Shown here: in pieces, positions 24,108 through 32,510 of the stretch
Layout of the letters: every line of letters starts with the position of its first letter
Position numbering within the stretch: position 1 is the stretch's first letter
Assembly (NCBI RefSeq): GCF_900659615.1
Contig: NZ_CAACUY010000010.1
Coordinates: 43,894-107,893, forward strand
Source of the DNA: Actinomadura fibrosa
GTDB lineage: Bacteria > Actinomycetota > Actinomycetes > Streptosporangiales > Streptosporangiaceae
Length of the DNA stretch: 64,000 bases
Direction: 5' to 3'
The notes under the pieces: model-generated
Databases searched by the model: none
Told to the model about the DNA's origin: nothing
Seen by the model: the letters and a program-made list of their open reading frames with translations, nothing else
Made by a program: the position numbers and the translations under genes

Positions 24108-25210
24108 CGGCGCCCACCCACCGGATCGCCGTGATCCCCGGCGACGGGATCGGCACGGAGGTCGTCCCCGAGGGGCTCCGGGCGCTGGAGGCGACCGCCG
24201 GGGTGTTCGGCCTCGACCTGCGCTTCGACCACTTCGACTTCGCCAGCGCCGCGTACTGGCAGCGCCACGGCACGATGCTGCCGGACGGCTGGCAGGACGT
24301 CCTCGGCGGCTACGACGCCCTGTTCTTCGGCGCCGTGGGCTGGCCGGATACCGTCCCCGACCACGTCTCCCTGTGGGGCAGCCTGCTCCGGTTCCGGCGC
24401 ACGTTCGACCAGTACGTCAACCTGCGGCCCTGCCGGCTGATGCCGGGCGTCCGCGGCCCGCTCGCCGGGCGCGGGCCCGGCGACGTCGACTTCCTCGTCG
24501 TCCGGGAGAACACCGAGGGCGAGTACTCCAGCATCGGCGGACGGATCTTCGAGGGCACCGAGCGCGAGACCGTCCTCCAGGAGACGGTGATGACCCGCGT
24601 GGGCGTCGACCGCGTCCTGCGCTACGCCTTCGAGCTCGCCGGACGGCGCCCCGCCCGGCACCTCACGTCCGCGACGAAGAGCAACGGCATCTCGATCTCC
24701 ATGCCCTACTGGGACGAGCGGGTCGAGGCGATGGCGGAGCACTACCCCGGCGTGACGCACGACAGGTGCCACATCGACGCGCTGGCGGCGAACTTCGTCC
24801 TGCACCCCGACCGGTACGACGTCGTGGTGGCCAGCAACCTCTTCGGCGACATCCTCTCCGACCTCGGCCCCGCCTGCACCGGCACGATCGGCATCGCCCC
24901 GAGCGCGAACATCAACCCGGACCGGACCCGTCCGAGCCTCTTCGAGCCCGTCCACGGCTCCGCGCCCGACATCGCCGGCCGCGGCATCGCCGACCCGGTC
25001 GGGCAGATCTGGTGCGCGTCGATGATGCTCGACCACCTCGGCCACCCCGACGCGGGCGCCCACCTGCTGGGCGCGATCGAGGACGTCCTGGCGGCGGGCC
25101 CCGACGAGGCGCCCCTCACCCCCGACCTCCACGGCCGCGGCACCACCGCCGAACTGGGTCAGGCGATAGCCGACCAGGTCGTCCGGCGCCGGCGCGAGCC
25201 CAGCACCTGA
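24104..25210 (+). CDS. Tartrate/D-malate dehydrogenase-like (IPMDH family)
   Basis: From GTG 24104 the product is 368 residues of the isocitrate/isopropylmalate dehydrogenase family. IAVIPGDGIGTEVVPEGLRA opens it; LRPCRLMPGV supplies the substrate Arg residues, VVRENTEGEYSSIGG is the phosphate/substrate loop, TSATKSNGISISMPYWDE carries the catalytic Lys, and VASNLFGDILSDLG supplies the metal Asp residues. TKSNG and the RENTEGEYS form match TtuC/DmlA (tartrate or D-malate decarboxylating dehydrogenases) rather than LeuB. It should oxidise a 2-hydroxy-diacid with NAD. Confidence 0.87.
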   Translation: MTAPTHRIAVIPGDGIGTEVVPEGLRALEATAGVFGLDLRFDHFDFASAAYWQRHGTMLPDGWQDVLGGYDALFFGAVGWPDTVPDHVSLWGSLLRFRRTFDQYVNLRPCRLMPGVRGPLAGRGPGDVDFLVVRENTEGEYSSIGGRIFEGTERETVLQETVMTRVGVDRVLRYAFELAGRRPARHLTSATKSNGISISMPYWDERVEAMAEHYPGVTHDRCHIDALAANFVLHPDRYDVVVASNLFGDILSDLGPACTGTIGIAPSANINPDRTRPSLFEPVHGSAPDIAGRGIADPVGQIWCASMMLDHLGHPDAGAHLLGAIEDVLAAGPDEAPLTPDLHGRGTTAELGQAIADQVVRRRREPST

Positions 25211-25920
25211 GCCCGCCGCAGATGCGAGCCGAGCCCGGAACGGTGAACGGCCCCCTTCACAGCGGTCAGGGCGGCGTCGGCGCCACGTCGACGGCCTCGA
25301 CCTGCCCGGACGCGCCGGCCGCCGGCAGCCGCGCTCTCCAGGTCCCCCACTGCACGTCAACCGGAACCGCCGCTTCTGCGTGCACACGTCCGTCCCAGCA
25401 GGGTGATCACGTCCGGGGTGGGCTCAGGGACCGCCAGCTTCATCGGCTCGGCGTCCGGGCGTAACCGGTAGCCGAGTTCCCGTCACTGCGGGGCCCGCAC
25501 ATCGGTGGCGGCGGGACGCTGCACGGCGATCAACGCGACGTCGACCGAGCTGTGCCAATGGTGCACATCGGCCACCTGCAGCGACCTGGCCCACACCCGC
25601 GGGTCCCGGAACCAGGCGTTGGCTGGCCGTTCAAGATGTCGGCCAGCTCGACCGCACCCCGGAGGGACTCCTCGTCCGCCGGCATTCTGGGGACGGTTCA
25701 TGGTGCGCCCGTTGTGGTGTTCGCTAACGCCGCAACCGTGCTGGCGCAGCGGCGTGGTGAGCTGCGTGGACGGTTGGCGTCATCCCGGTGGCCAGGGCGT
25801 GCCGCTGCCCCCTGAGGGAGTGATGCGAGACCGGCCTCAGCTGGGCGGGCGGTCCTCGGCTCAGCTGCGGTCGGGTGGTGGCTCAGGACCTGGCGGGAGC
25901 GCTCATGTACGTCGTTCTCG
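25211..25920. other. Gap with a decayed unidentified gene on the minus strand
   Basis: No intact gene is supported. Reading leftward from about 25,690, coding-like pieces follow each other across frames: PADEESLRGAVELADILNGQ, then NAWFRDPRVWARSLQVADVH with HWHSSVDVALIAVQRP, a stop at 25483, and in the same frame ELGYRLRPDAEPMKLAVPEP. They look like one broken gene, but no family was recognised. The rest is featureless. Confidence 0.3.
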
Positions 25921-26529
25921 TCAGGTGTCGAGTGGGTTGCGGGCGATGCGGTCGGCGACTCCGCCGGCCACGGACTGCGCGGCGGTGCTGTCCGGCTTGC
26001 GCGCCGCCTGCTCGTTGAAGCACGCCATGAACTCCGTGGCCAGGTCCAGGCGCGGGTAGCGCTCCAGCACCTCGTGACGCAGCTCGGCCGGGATCCGGTC
26101 GATGTCGCGGCCGGAGATGTCCATGGCGGTGGACGCTTCCAGCAGATGGCCCTCCGGGTCCTCCGTCGCCGGGACCTCGGGCCACATGTGCCGGACGATG
26201 ATCTCCGACGCCCGTGCCCGGCGCTCGGGGGACCAGCCCGCGCCGGCGCCGAAGACCCAGGCCACGTGGCCGCCCGCCTCCTCGAAGGGCACCGTGTGGC
26301 TGTCGAACGCCGCCACCAGGCCGATGTCGTGCAGCAGGGCCGACACGTACAGCAGCTCGGCGTCGAACGCGATGCCGTCGACCCGTGCGTGGGCCGCCGC
26401 CCAGAGGTAGGCGCGGATGGAGTGGTTGAGCAGGGAGGGCGTGTGGTAGGCCGTCGCCACCTCGAAAGCGCCACGGCATGCCTGGGTATCGGGAGCCGGG
26501 AGATCGTCGAACCTTACGCGTGTCATCAT
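25921..26529 (-). CDS. HD-domain protein
   Basis: From ATG 26529 (or 26526) the product is about 202 residues with metal-ligand motifs of the HD superfamily: NHSIRAYLWA, SALLHDIGLV (the HD pair) and SEIIVRHMW, then an acid ISGRDIDRIPAE. It resembles the cyanamide hydratase-like or general HD hydrolases of actinomycetes. It lies 127 bases after an aminotransferase gene on the same strand, perhaps one operon. The substrate is unknown; hydrolysis of a phosphomonoester or a small nitrile/amide are alternatives. Confidence 0.72.
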   Translation of the reverse strand: MMTRVRFDDLPAPDTQACRGAFEVATAYHTPSLLNHSIRAYLWAAAHARVDGIAFDAELLYVSALLHDIGLVAAFDSHTVPFEEAGGHVAWVFGAGAGWSPERRARASEIIVRHMWPEVPATEDPEGHLLEASTAMDISGRDIDRIPAELRHEVLERYPRLDLATEFMACFNEQAARKPDSTAAQSVAGGVADRIARNPLDT

Positions 26530-26656
26530 GCCCTTGTCTGTCGGGAGTCGGATGGGAACGGCCACGGCGACCGCGGCTGGTTGCCCGTGATCGACCACAT
26601 CCTGATCGAGTTTCGCGGAGCCGTCGCGCGATGAGCCCTGGCGTTGCTGCCTCTCA

Positions 26657-27814
26657 TCAGACGGCCAGGCGAAAGCGGTCGCCGAGGCTGGTGAGGCGTT
26701 CGACGGGTTCATTGGCGAAGACGATCCGCAGATAGTGCCGTCCGCTCGGGCCCCAGCCGTCCATGGGGGTGGCTGCGATCTTCGCCCGGTCGAACAGGCG
26801 CTGGGACAGCTCGGAGCCGGTCAGTTCCAGGGGCCTGGTGTCGATGAGGAGCGACCAGCCGCCGTGCGGGCGGATGATCGGGAAGGCGGCGAGCTGGTCC
26901 AGGACGGTTGCGCAGCGCCGCTGCCATTCGGCGGTGGCGGCGGCGACGTCGGCCGCGGCGTCGGGGGCGTCCAGCGCGGCGGCCACGGCTTGCTGGGCCA
27001 GACCGACCTGGCAGACGACGTTGGTCAGGCCGACAAGGCGGATGTCGGCCACGATGGAGGCGGGGCCGACGACCCAGCCGACGCGCCAGCCGATGAGCCG
27101 CAGCTCTTTGGAGGCCGATCCGACGGTGATGGTGCGCCGGGCCAGTCCCTCATGGGCGGCCGGGTGGCTGGGAGGACGGCCGTCGAAGCGGATGCGTTCC
27201 ATCGCCGCGTCGTAGATCAACCAGGCGTCGTGGCGCTCGCAGGCGTCGGCGAGGGCGGCCCAGTGGCGCTCGTCCAGGACGAGACCGGTCGGCATCGCCG
27301 GTCCCATCATCAGGACCGCCGCGGTGCCGGGTCCGACGGCGCCCGCGAGTCGTTCGGCGTCGACGGTCCAGCCGTCCGCGGTGGGCTGCGCGGGGACGAA
27401 GCGGGGGACGCCGCCCGCGAGCCGGACCCGGTTGACCAGACCGGCGTAGATGGGGTCGCACAGCACGACCTCCTGCCCGGGCTCCACGGTCGCCAGGAGC
27501 GTGTTGAGGACGCCGTTGAGCCCACCGGCCACGCTGACGCATTCGGTGTCGGCGTCGTAGGCGTGCCCGGAGATGCGGCCGACGTGCGCCGCGGCGGCCG
27601 TCCGAAGTGATCGGTGCCCTTGGAACGGCAGATAGCTGTTGGCCGAGTCGGTGTCGACGGCGGCGTGCGTGGCGGCGATGGCGACGGCGGGCGGCCGCAG
27701 GTCGGTGTCGAGATTCTCCAGCCGCAGGATGTCCGGATCGCCTACGGCGTCCGCCGCGTCACCGACGACATCCACTCCGATGCCCGGAATGTCGCGTAGC
27801 CGCGTCACCGTCAT
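26657..27814 (-). CDS. Class I/II PLP-dependent aminotransferase
   Basis: The 385-residue product is a fold-type I aminotransferase: SYLPFQGHRSLRTAAAAHVG (substrate loop), SVAGGLNGVLNTLLATVEPG, IYDAAMERIRFDG (PLP-stacking Asp/Tyr region), TVGSASKELRLIGWRVGW (the Schiff-base Lys and phosphate Arg), and HYLRIVFAN (carboxylate-binding Arg). It is close to aspartate/alanine-type enzymes of unknown amino acid. It starts divergently from an XRE-cupin regulator whose operator lies between them, so it is the likely regulated gene. Confidence 0.87.
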   Translation of the reverse strand: MTVTRLRDIPGIGVDVVGDAADAVGDPDILRLENLDTDLRPPAVAIAATHAAVDTDSANSYLPFQGHRSLRTAAAAHVGRISGHAYDADTECVSVAGGLNGVLNTLLATVEPGQEVVLCDPIYAGLVNRVRLAGGVPRFVPAQPTADGWTVDAERLAGAVGPGTAAVLMMGPAMPTGLVLDERHWAALADACERHDAWLIYDAAMERIRFDGRPPSHPAAHEGLARRTITVGSASKELRLIGWRVGWVVGPASIVADIRLVGLTNVVCQVGLAQQAVAAALDAPDAAADVAAATAEWQRRCATVLDQLAAFPIIRPHGGWSLLIDTRPLELTGSELSQRLFDRAKIAATPMDGWGPSGRHYLRIVFANEPVERLTSLGDRFRLAV

Positions 27815-27837
27815 AGCGCCTCCGTAGAGCCTTATAC

Positions 27838-27853
27838 TGGTACGTCTGTACCA
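27838..27853. promoter_or_regulatory. Operator-like dyad between aminotransferase and XRE-cupin genes
   Basis: TGGTAC-GTCT-GTACCA is a perfect 6-bp dyad, extending to ATACTGGTAC/GTACCACTAT with a single mismatch (27835-27856). It lies 24 bases before the aminotransferase ATG on the minus strand and 15 before the regulator ATG. It is probably the autoregulatory operator of the XRE-cupin protein. Confidence 0.6.
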
Positions 27854-27867
27854 CTATGCTGATACGC

Positions 27868-28413
27868 ATGGACTTCGCGCAAGTGGTGGGACAGAACGTG
27901 CACCGGCTCCGTACGGCGGCCGGGATATCGCTGGCCGACCTGGCGGCCGCCGGCGGCATCAGCAAGACCACGCTGCACGGCATCGAGCAGGGCCAGGGCA
28001 ACCCGACCCTGAGCACCCTGTGGGCCCTGGCCACCGCCCTGAAGGCGTCCCTCGGCGAGCTGCTGGACGTGGCCGCGACGCCGGTCGAGGTGGTACGCGC
28101 CGGCGACAGCCGGCCGCAGGTCGAGGGCGACGCGGTGAGCGCGCGTCTGCTTCACCGCATCAGGCTGCGCGGCACCGTGGAGGTCTACGACATCGCCGTC
28201 GGCCAGAACACCCAGCATTCCGACGCTCACCTGCCCGGCGTCGAAGAGTGCCTCGTCCTCACCCGTGGACGGGTCACCATCGGACCCGCCGACGCCCTCG
28301 CCGACCTGACCGAAGGCGACTCCATCCGGTTCGATGCCGCCCGCCCTCATCAGTACCGGGGCCATGCCGCTCACAACCGCGCCGTCCTTCTCATGGTGCA
28401 CCCCGACAGCTGA
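27868..28413 (+). CDS. XRE-cupin transcriptional regulator
   Basis: From ATG 27868 the product is 181 residues: an HTH_3 domain at about 5-60 (VGQNVHRLRTAAGISLADLA, GISKTTLHGIEQGQGNPTLS) and a C-terminal cupin at about 100-180 (VEECLVLTRGRVTIGPADAL, EGDSIRFDAARPHQYRG). This type (SutR/PuuR-like) senses small metabolites and often controls adjacent amino-acid enzymes. ATG 27856 would add four residues but crowds the operator. It is divergent from the aminotransferase gene. Confidence 0.87.
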   Translation: MDFAQVVGQNVHRLRTAAGISLADLAAAGGISKTTLHGIEQGQGNPTLSTLWALATALKASLGELLDVAATPVEVVRAGDSRPQVEGDAVSARLLHRIRLRGTVEVYDIAVGQNTQHSDAHLPGVEECLVLTRGRVTIGPADALADLTEGDSIRFDAARPHQYRGHAAHNRAVLLMVHPDS

Positions 28414-28938
28414 TCGCCCCGCGAGGCTCACCCCGTTCGCGACGAGCCACCGAGCTGCGCGATCTGGACGCCCAAAACGCGCACCTGCGGGCCGATGATG
28501 TCGCCGAACTCCAAGATGAAGGAGCAGAGCCGAGATCGCCTACCGACGATGCCGGGAGGAGGCGGCGGAAGGCGTCCTGTGTCTCGTCGCGGATTTGCGC
28601 GAGCCGGTCGAGATGAATGCCGATTTGGCGGCTCTGCCATGACAGCAGGATCGATCCCACCCTAGGGTGCGGAAGCGCCAAAGGGCATACTTGGGCGAGA
28701 TTCTTCTCCTGGTTCGGCTGGAGGTGGCGTTACATACGTCCTTCCACGGAAGGTGAAGGTCGCCAGGTCTTCCAGATGCTCTCGCCTCAGCCATCGTCTG
28801 AGGCGTCAGCTCCCGCGGAACCCATCAGAGTGAATGTCGAGGAAGGTTTCAAAGACAAGGCGACGGCTTCATCGACTCTGACCGGCATGATCTCAGCGAT
28901 GGTGGACATCGGGATCGTGAGCAAGTAGCCGAGTCGGG
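28414..28938. other. Gap with weak small frames
   Basis: A plus-strand stretch near 28445-28530 reads ATELRDLDAQNAHLRADDVA, a coiled-coil-like fragment. A later frame, 28776-28928, ends VNVEEGFKDKATASSTLTGM plus ISAMVDIGIVSK. Neither has a clear start site or family. Confidence 0.3.
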
Positions 28939-29781
28939 TCATCCCTCACGCGGCAGGTCGTCCCGTGGGGCGAACCAGGGGTCTTTCGTGAAGACCTGAG
29001 TGAGCCGCTCACGGACGGCGCCACGAACCTCGGCTTCGGCGAGATTCACGATCGGTTCCCAGCAGTACTTTCTGACCGCTGGATGATTCGAGGCGTCCGG
29101 GCACATCAGCACTGCCACGACACGGATGGGCCACAGGAGCCGTCCTACGTCTCCGCTGGCCAACAATGCCGCCAGGCTTCCCGCGCCCGCTGTACGGACG
29201 ATGCTCGCAAGCAGATATCGCCAGGTCCAATTAACTGCTGACCCGATCGCCCACGTATGCTGCAATCCGTGCGGCAGAGTGCGTTCTCCCCACTGGCCGA
29301 TGACGTCTTCCACCATGCGGAAGATTTGGCCACGGATCTCTTCATATTGAGTGAGCGCATAGGCCATCTGGGCGAGCAGCTCACACCAGAAGTGCGTGGT
29401 CGCCGCCCACCCTTGGAAGCTGTCCATCCGATCCGGGCCGAGGTCTCTAATGACCTGACGCAACACCATGCCTCTGTCAGGCACATCCGGATCGTCTTCG
29501 AACGTCGTCGTCTGCGCCGCTCTGGCGCAGTCGAGCAGTTCGTGATCACGGTGTAGCCAGTGGACGACGTCCGCTTGCGCGCACCCGATCGCGGCTTGGC
29601 CGTAGGTCAGCTTCGCAGGGCTCGCCTTCCAGTCCGCCTCTCGCTGTCTCATGTACAGCAGGACGCCTTCGAAGGAACCGCTCGCGATCTTGAACGCTCC
29701 CTGGCAACCGTGCCTGGCCCCGCCGCATGCGCATACGCAACCGGGCAACTTGGCCGTCGCGCATTTCCAGTTGTGAGCCAT
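28939..29781 (-). CDS. Hypothetical protein with N-terminal Cys cluster
   Basis: ATG 29781 follows GGAGGGAGC; the product is 280 residues. Residues 6-27 hold a compact ligand cluster, CATAKLPGCVCACGGARHGC, with five Cys and one His, so metal (zinc) binding is likely. The rest is helical and rich in Trp (SFQGWAATTHFWCELLAQMA, AVNWTWRYLLASIV). No membrane segment or enzyme motif was recognised. Base composition is lower in GC than its neighbours, hinting at transfer. A DNA- or RNA-related role could be guessed from the Cys cluster but is not supported. Confidence 0.6.
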   Translation of the reverse strand: MAHNWKCATAKLPGCVCACGGARHGCQGAFKIASGSFEGVLLYMRQREADWKASPAKLTYGQAAIGCAQADVVHWLHRDHELLDCARAAQTTTFEDDPDVPDRGMVLRQVIRDLGPDRMDSFQGWAATTHFWCELLAQMAYALTQYEEIRGQIFRMVEDVIGQWGERTLPHGLQHTWAIGSAVNWTWRYLLASIVRTAGAGSLAALLASGDVGRLLWPIRVVAVLMCPDASNHPAVRKYCWEPIVNLAEAEVRGAVRERLTQVFTKDPWFAPRDDLPREG

Positions 29782-30049
29782 GCTCCCTCCGCGAACGTCG
29801 CTCGGAAGACGCATCATCCAAGTCGAGAAGTACGCGTGTGAATCACTCGCCAGAGAGACATGTCTGTCGGCGGCTGCTGCGCTGAGCCAACACATCGAGC
29901 CGTGTGGGACGCCGGCCGAGACCACCGATACCAGTCATATCGGCGGTATTCGTCCGCCCTCACTGGCCGTTCGAGCTGCGGTGATGGAGTGGAGCCAAAA
30001 GTAACCGTAAGTGGTTGCCTGACTACATGAGGTCATATAGCGTTCCGCC

Positions 30050-31105
30050 ATGACCATGCCCACTGAGCTCATCGGCAGCATCCCCCGTCCTCCCGAGCTG
30101 CTGGCCGCGCTGCGATCCGGTGACGCCCCCGGCGTGCGCGCCGCGCAGGAGGCGGCCGTGCGCGACACGATCGCGCGCCTGGAGGACGCCGGTTCGCCGG
30201 TCGTGACCGATGGCGAGCAGAGCAAGCCCAGCTTCGTCACCTATCCCCTCGAAGGCTCTGAGGACCTGGCGTCCGATGGCGTGGTCATCCCGTTCGCGGA
30301 TGGACACCAGCGGCAGTTGCCCAGGCTGAAGGCAGGGCCGTTCCGCTATCGCGTGCATGCCGAGCAGTACCTGCGTGCGGCCCGGGCGGCTGCGAGCGTC
30401 CCGGTCAAGCAGGCGGTCATCGCCGCGTCCGCGCTGAGCCTGCTGTATCCGGCGGACGGTATCGACGGGTACCCGCGCGAGAGGTTCCTGGACGACCTGG
30501 TCACCGAAGCCGAAGCCGACATCCGCGGGTGTCTCGAAGCGGGTGCGCACGTCGTGCAGGTCGACTTCACCGAGGCGCGGCTGTCGCTCAAGCTCGACCC
30601 CAGCGGCGGCCTCCTCGACGACTTCATCGCTCTCAACAACCGGGTGCTGGACCGGTTCTCGGAGGACGAGCGGGCGAGGATCGGCGTGCACACGTGCCCT
30701 GGCGGCGACGAGGACGCGACCCACAGTCTCGACGTCGACTACGCGAGTCTCCTTCCCGGACTGTTCCGGCTGCGGGCGGGCAACTTCTACCTGCAACTGG
30801 CTAGCGAGCCCGACCCCGAGCGGGTCCTGAGCGTCATCGCCGAGCATCTTCCGTCCGCGGCGCGCGTTTTCGTCGGCGTCATCGACCCGATCTCTCCGGT
30901 CGTGGAGAGTCCGATCGAGGTGCGCGACCGCGTTCTCGCAGCGGCCCGGCACCTGCCGGCCGATCGGCTCGGGACCTGCGACGACTGCGGCTTCTCTCCG
31001 TTCGCCGATGACACGTCCACCTCCCGCGACCTGGCCTTCGCCAAGATCCGCGCTCGGGTGGAGGGCACCGCGCTCGCGGCCGGGGAACTCGGGTTGCAGG
31101 CGTGA
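30050..31105 (+). CDS. MetE C-terminal-like methyltransferase
   Basis: The 351-residue product corresponds to the C-terminal barrel of cobalamin-independent methionine synthase without the N-terminal half. It starts near IGSIPRPPELLAALRSGD, includes VTDGEQSKPSFVTYP and VVQVDFTEARLSLKLDP, and keeps the zinc ligands as IGVHTCPGG (His, Cys) and CDDCGFSPF (Cys). Short MetE-like proteins of this kind transfer methyl groups to thiols of metabolites, or act in catabolic operons. Acceptor and donor are unknown. It is not obviously linked to the cluster starting at 31.7 kb. Confidence 0.75.
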   Translation: MTMPTELIGSIPRPPELLAALRSGDAPGVRAAQEAAVRDTIARLEDAGSPVVTDGEQSKPSFVTYPLEGSEDLASDGVVIPFADGHQRQLPRLKAGPFRYRVHAEQYLRAARAAASVPVKQAVIAASALSLLYPADGIDGYPRERFLDDLVTEAEADIRGCLEAGAHVVQVDFTEARLSLKLDPSGGLLDDFIALNNRVLDRFSEDERARIGVHTCPGGDEDATHSLDVDYASLLPGLFRLRAGNFYLQLASEPDPERVLSVIAEHLPSAARVFVGVIDPISPVVESPIEVRDRVLAAARHLPADRLGTCDDCGFSPFADDTSTSRDLAFAKIRARVEGTALAAGELGLQA

Positions 31106-31166
31106 TGAGTCGCCCGGTCCCGGGCGGTTCAAGTCTCTTCGCGGTCTCCCCTTAGGACGGAGTTTC

Positions 31167-31748
31167 ATGGGAGTGTCGCTTCTTCAGCGCGCCATCGGTC
31201 ACGCGCTCGACTGTGTTGACGGCATCTCGCGCTCCTCCCTGTTGCGCGCGACCCCGTGCGCCGGCTGGAATGTTCGAACGCTGCTCCACCACATGAATGA
31301 CGCATTCGACGTGCTGGAGGAGAGCGCGTATGCCGGGTTCGTCGCTCCCGGGCGGGCGAGGACCAGACAGTCGGACGACGATCCGGTCGCGAGTATTCGC
31401 AGGCGTGCCATGGGGATCCTGCATGCGGGCCTTCCGGTCACGCGAGGGGACACGGCGGCCATCGGCGACCGCCGCATCCCCGTGGACGGTGTCATGGTGG
31501 CCATGGCGTTGGAGATCGCCGTGCACGGCTGGGACATCGCCCGGGCATGCGGCGACGACAGGCCCATTCCCGCCGGGCTTTCCGCGGAACTGCTGCTGGT
31601 GGTGCCTCTGCTGGTGGACGATGCGACGCGTCCCGGGCTCTTCGCGCCGCGGGTCACCGCGCCGGACGGCGCTTCGCCGAGTGACCGTCTCGTGGCGTAC
31701 CTCGGCCGTGATCCGACCGCGTCACGATGGGCGGGCACCGACCTTTGA
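31167..31748 (+). CDS. TIGR03086/maleylpyruvate isomerase-like (DinB fold) protein
   Basis: The 193-residue product has the four-helix DinB/MDMPI_N layout: RATPCAGWNVRTLLHHMNDA (helix 2 with the His-x3-(D/E) metal pair) and ALEIAVHGWDIARACG (later His). Members use mycothiol or bacillithiol as cofactor in actinobacteria. Substrate is unknown. Its 3' end overlaps the 3' end of the convergent MbtH gene by 27 bases. Confidence 0.78.
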   Translation: MGVSLLQRAIGHALDCVDGISRSSLLRATPCAGWNVRTLLHHMNDAFDVLEESAYAGFVAPGRARTRQSDDDPVASIRRRAMGILHAGLPVTRGDTAAIGDRRIPVDGVMVAMALEIAVHGWDIARACGDDRPIPAGLSAELLLVVPLLVDDATRPGLFAPRVTAPDGASPSDRLVAYLGRDPTASRWAGTDL

Positions 31749-31973
31749 GGCGGACGTTCCCCTGGCCCGCTGGAGTGCAAGGCTCCTCGGTTCCAGGTCG
31801 GTCCAGTGCTCGTCCACGAATGTCAGGCACCGCTGCCTGCTCGACTCACCGAGGATCACGCGCCAGCCGTCCGGGACGGCGGTGGACGACGGCCAGAGCG
31901 AGTGCTGGCCCTCGTCATTCGCCAGGACGACGAATGCGCGGGCTTCGTCGTCGAAGGGATTGACCTCGCTCAC
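31722..31973 (-). CDS. MbtH-like NRPS accessory protein
   Basis: The 83-residue product carries the MbtH signature: VNPFDDEARAFVVLANDEGQ, HSLWPSSTAVPDGW and CLTFVDEHWTDLEPRSL, with the three conserved Trp. MbtH proteins bind and activate adenylation domains of nonribosomal peptide synthetases. GTG 31973 overlaps the stop of the upstream SgcJ/EcaC gene (GTGA), so the two are coupled. No adenylation domain is in the window; the partner should lie further along the cluster or elsewhere in the genome. It marks the probable left edge of the cluster. Confidence 0.92.
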   Translation of the reverse strand: MSEVNPFDDEARAFVVLANDEGQHSLWPSSTAVPDGWRVILGESSRQRCLTFVDEHWTDLEPRSLALQRARGTSASKVGARPS

Positions 31974-32425
31974 GCGTTGTCGCCTCCACCTGGGCCGGTA
32001 CTCCCTGCCGCGGTGATGGGGCTGTTGTGATAGGCGCTGATGAGCCACTCGCCGTCCTTCCTGACGAGGACCCAGGTCGCCCGGATGGCCCGCTCCCCCG
32101 CCACCTCGGTCTCCCCCGGCAGCAGAACTCCGCCCTGGGTCACCAGGACGCTGACGTCGTCGCCGAGGAAGCGCATCGTGATCGGCTGCCCGGTGACGCG
32201 CGTGTTCTTGTACTGGGCGGTATAAGCCCTGGTCATGAAGGTCCGGATCTCCTCGCGGCCGTGCAGGCAGACATCGCCGGGGAGGATCATGGTGGCGTCC
32301 TCGGCGCAGGCGGCGGCGAACGCGTCGCCGTCGCCCGCGGCCCACGCCGCGGAGATCCGTTCCGGTGCCCTGGCGACCGCGCTCCGCTCATCGGCGATCG
32401 TCGACGCGGCGGCTGAGTCGGACAT
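31970..32425 (-). CDS. SgcJ/EcaC-family (NTF2-like) protein
   Basis: The 151-residue product has the NTF2/SnoaL-like cone fold pattern: ISAAWAAGDGDAFAAACAED, MILPGDVCLHGREEI, FLGDDVSVLVTQGG and TWVLVRKDGEWLISAYHNS. This is the TIGR02246 group, named for SgcJ of the C-1027 enediyne cluster and EcaC. The group is broad, so membership alone does not prove an enediyne. AAAGGAAA precedes ATG 32425, and the cluster motif lies 67 bases upstream. It forms a two-gene unit with mbtH. Confidence 0.82.
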   Translation of the reverse strand: MSDSAAASTIADERSAVARAPERISAAWAAGDGDAFAAACAEDATMILPGDVCLHGREEIRTFMTRAYTAQYKNTRVTGQPITMRFLGDDVSVLVTQGGVLLPGETEVAGERAIRATWVLVRKDGEWLISAYHNSPITAAGSTGPGGGDNA

Positions 32426-32491
32426 GGCGCGTTTCCTTTCGTGGCCCGGTTCGTCCTTGCACCCCCAAGCGTCACCCCGCCGACCGGCCGT

Positions 32492-32510
32492 CGCACCTTT
32501 CAGAGTGCGG
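32492..32510 (-). promoter_or_regulatory. Cluster motif copy A (upstream of the SgcJ-like gene)
   Basis: Read toward the gene the site is CCGCACTCTGAAAGGTGCG. It ends 67 bases before ATG 32425 and overlaps the 3' end of the VOC gene. It is one of the best matches to the motif shared by the cluster's promoters. Confidence 0.6.
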
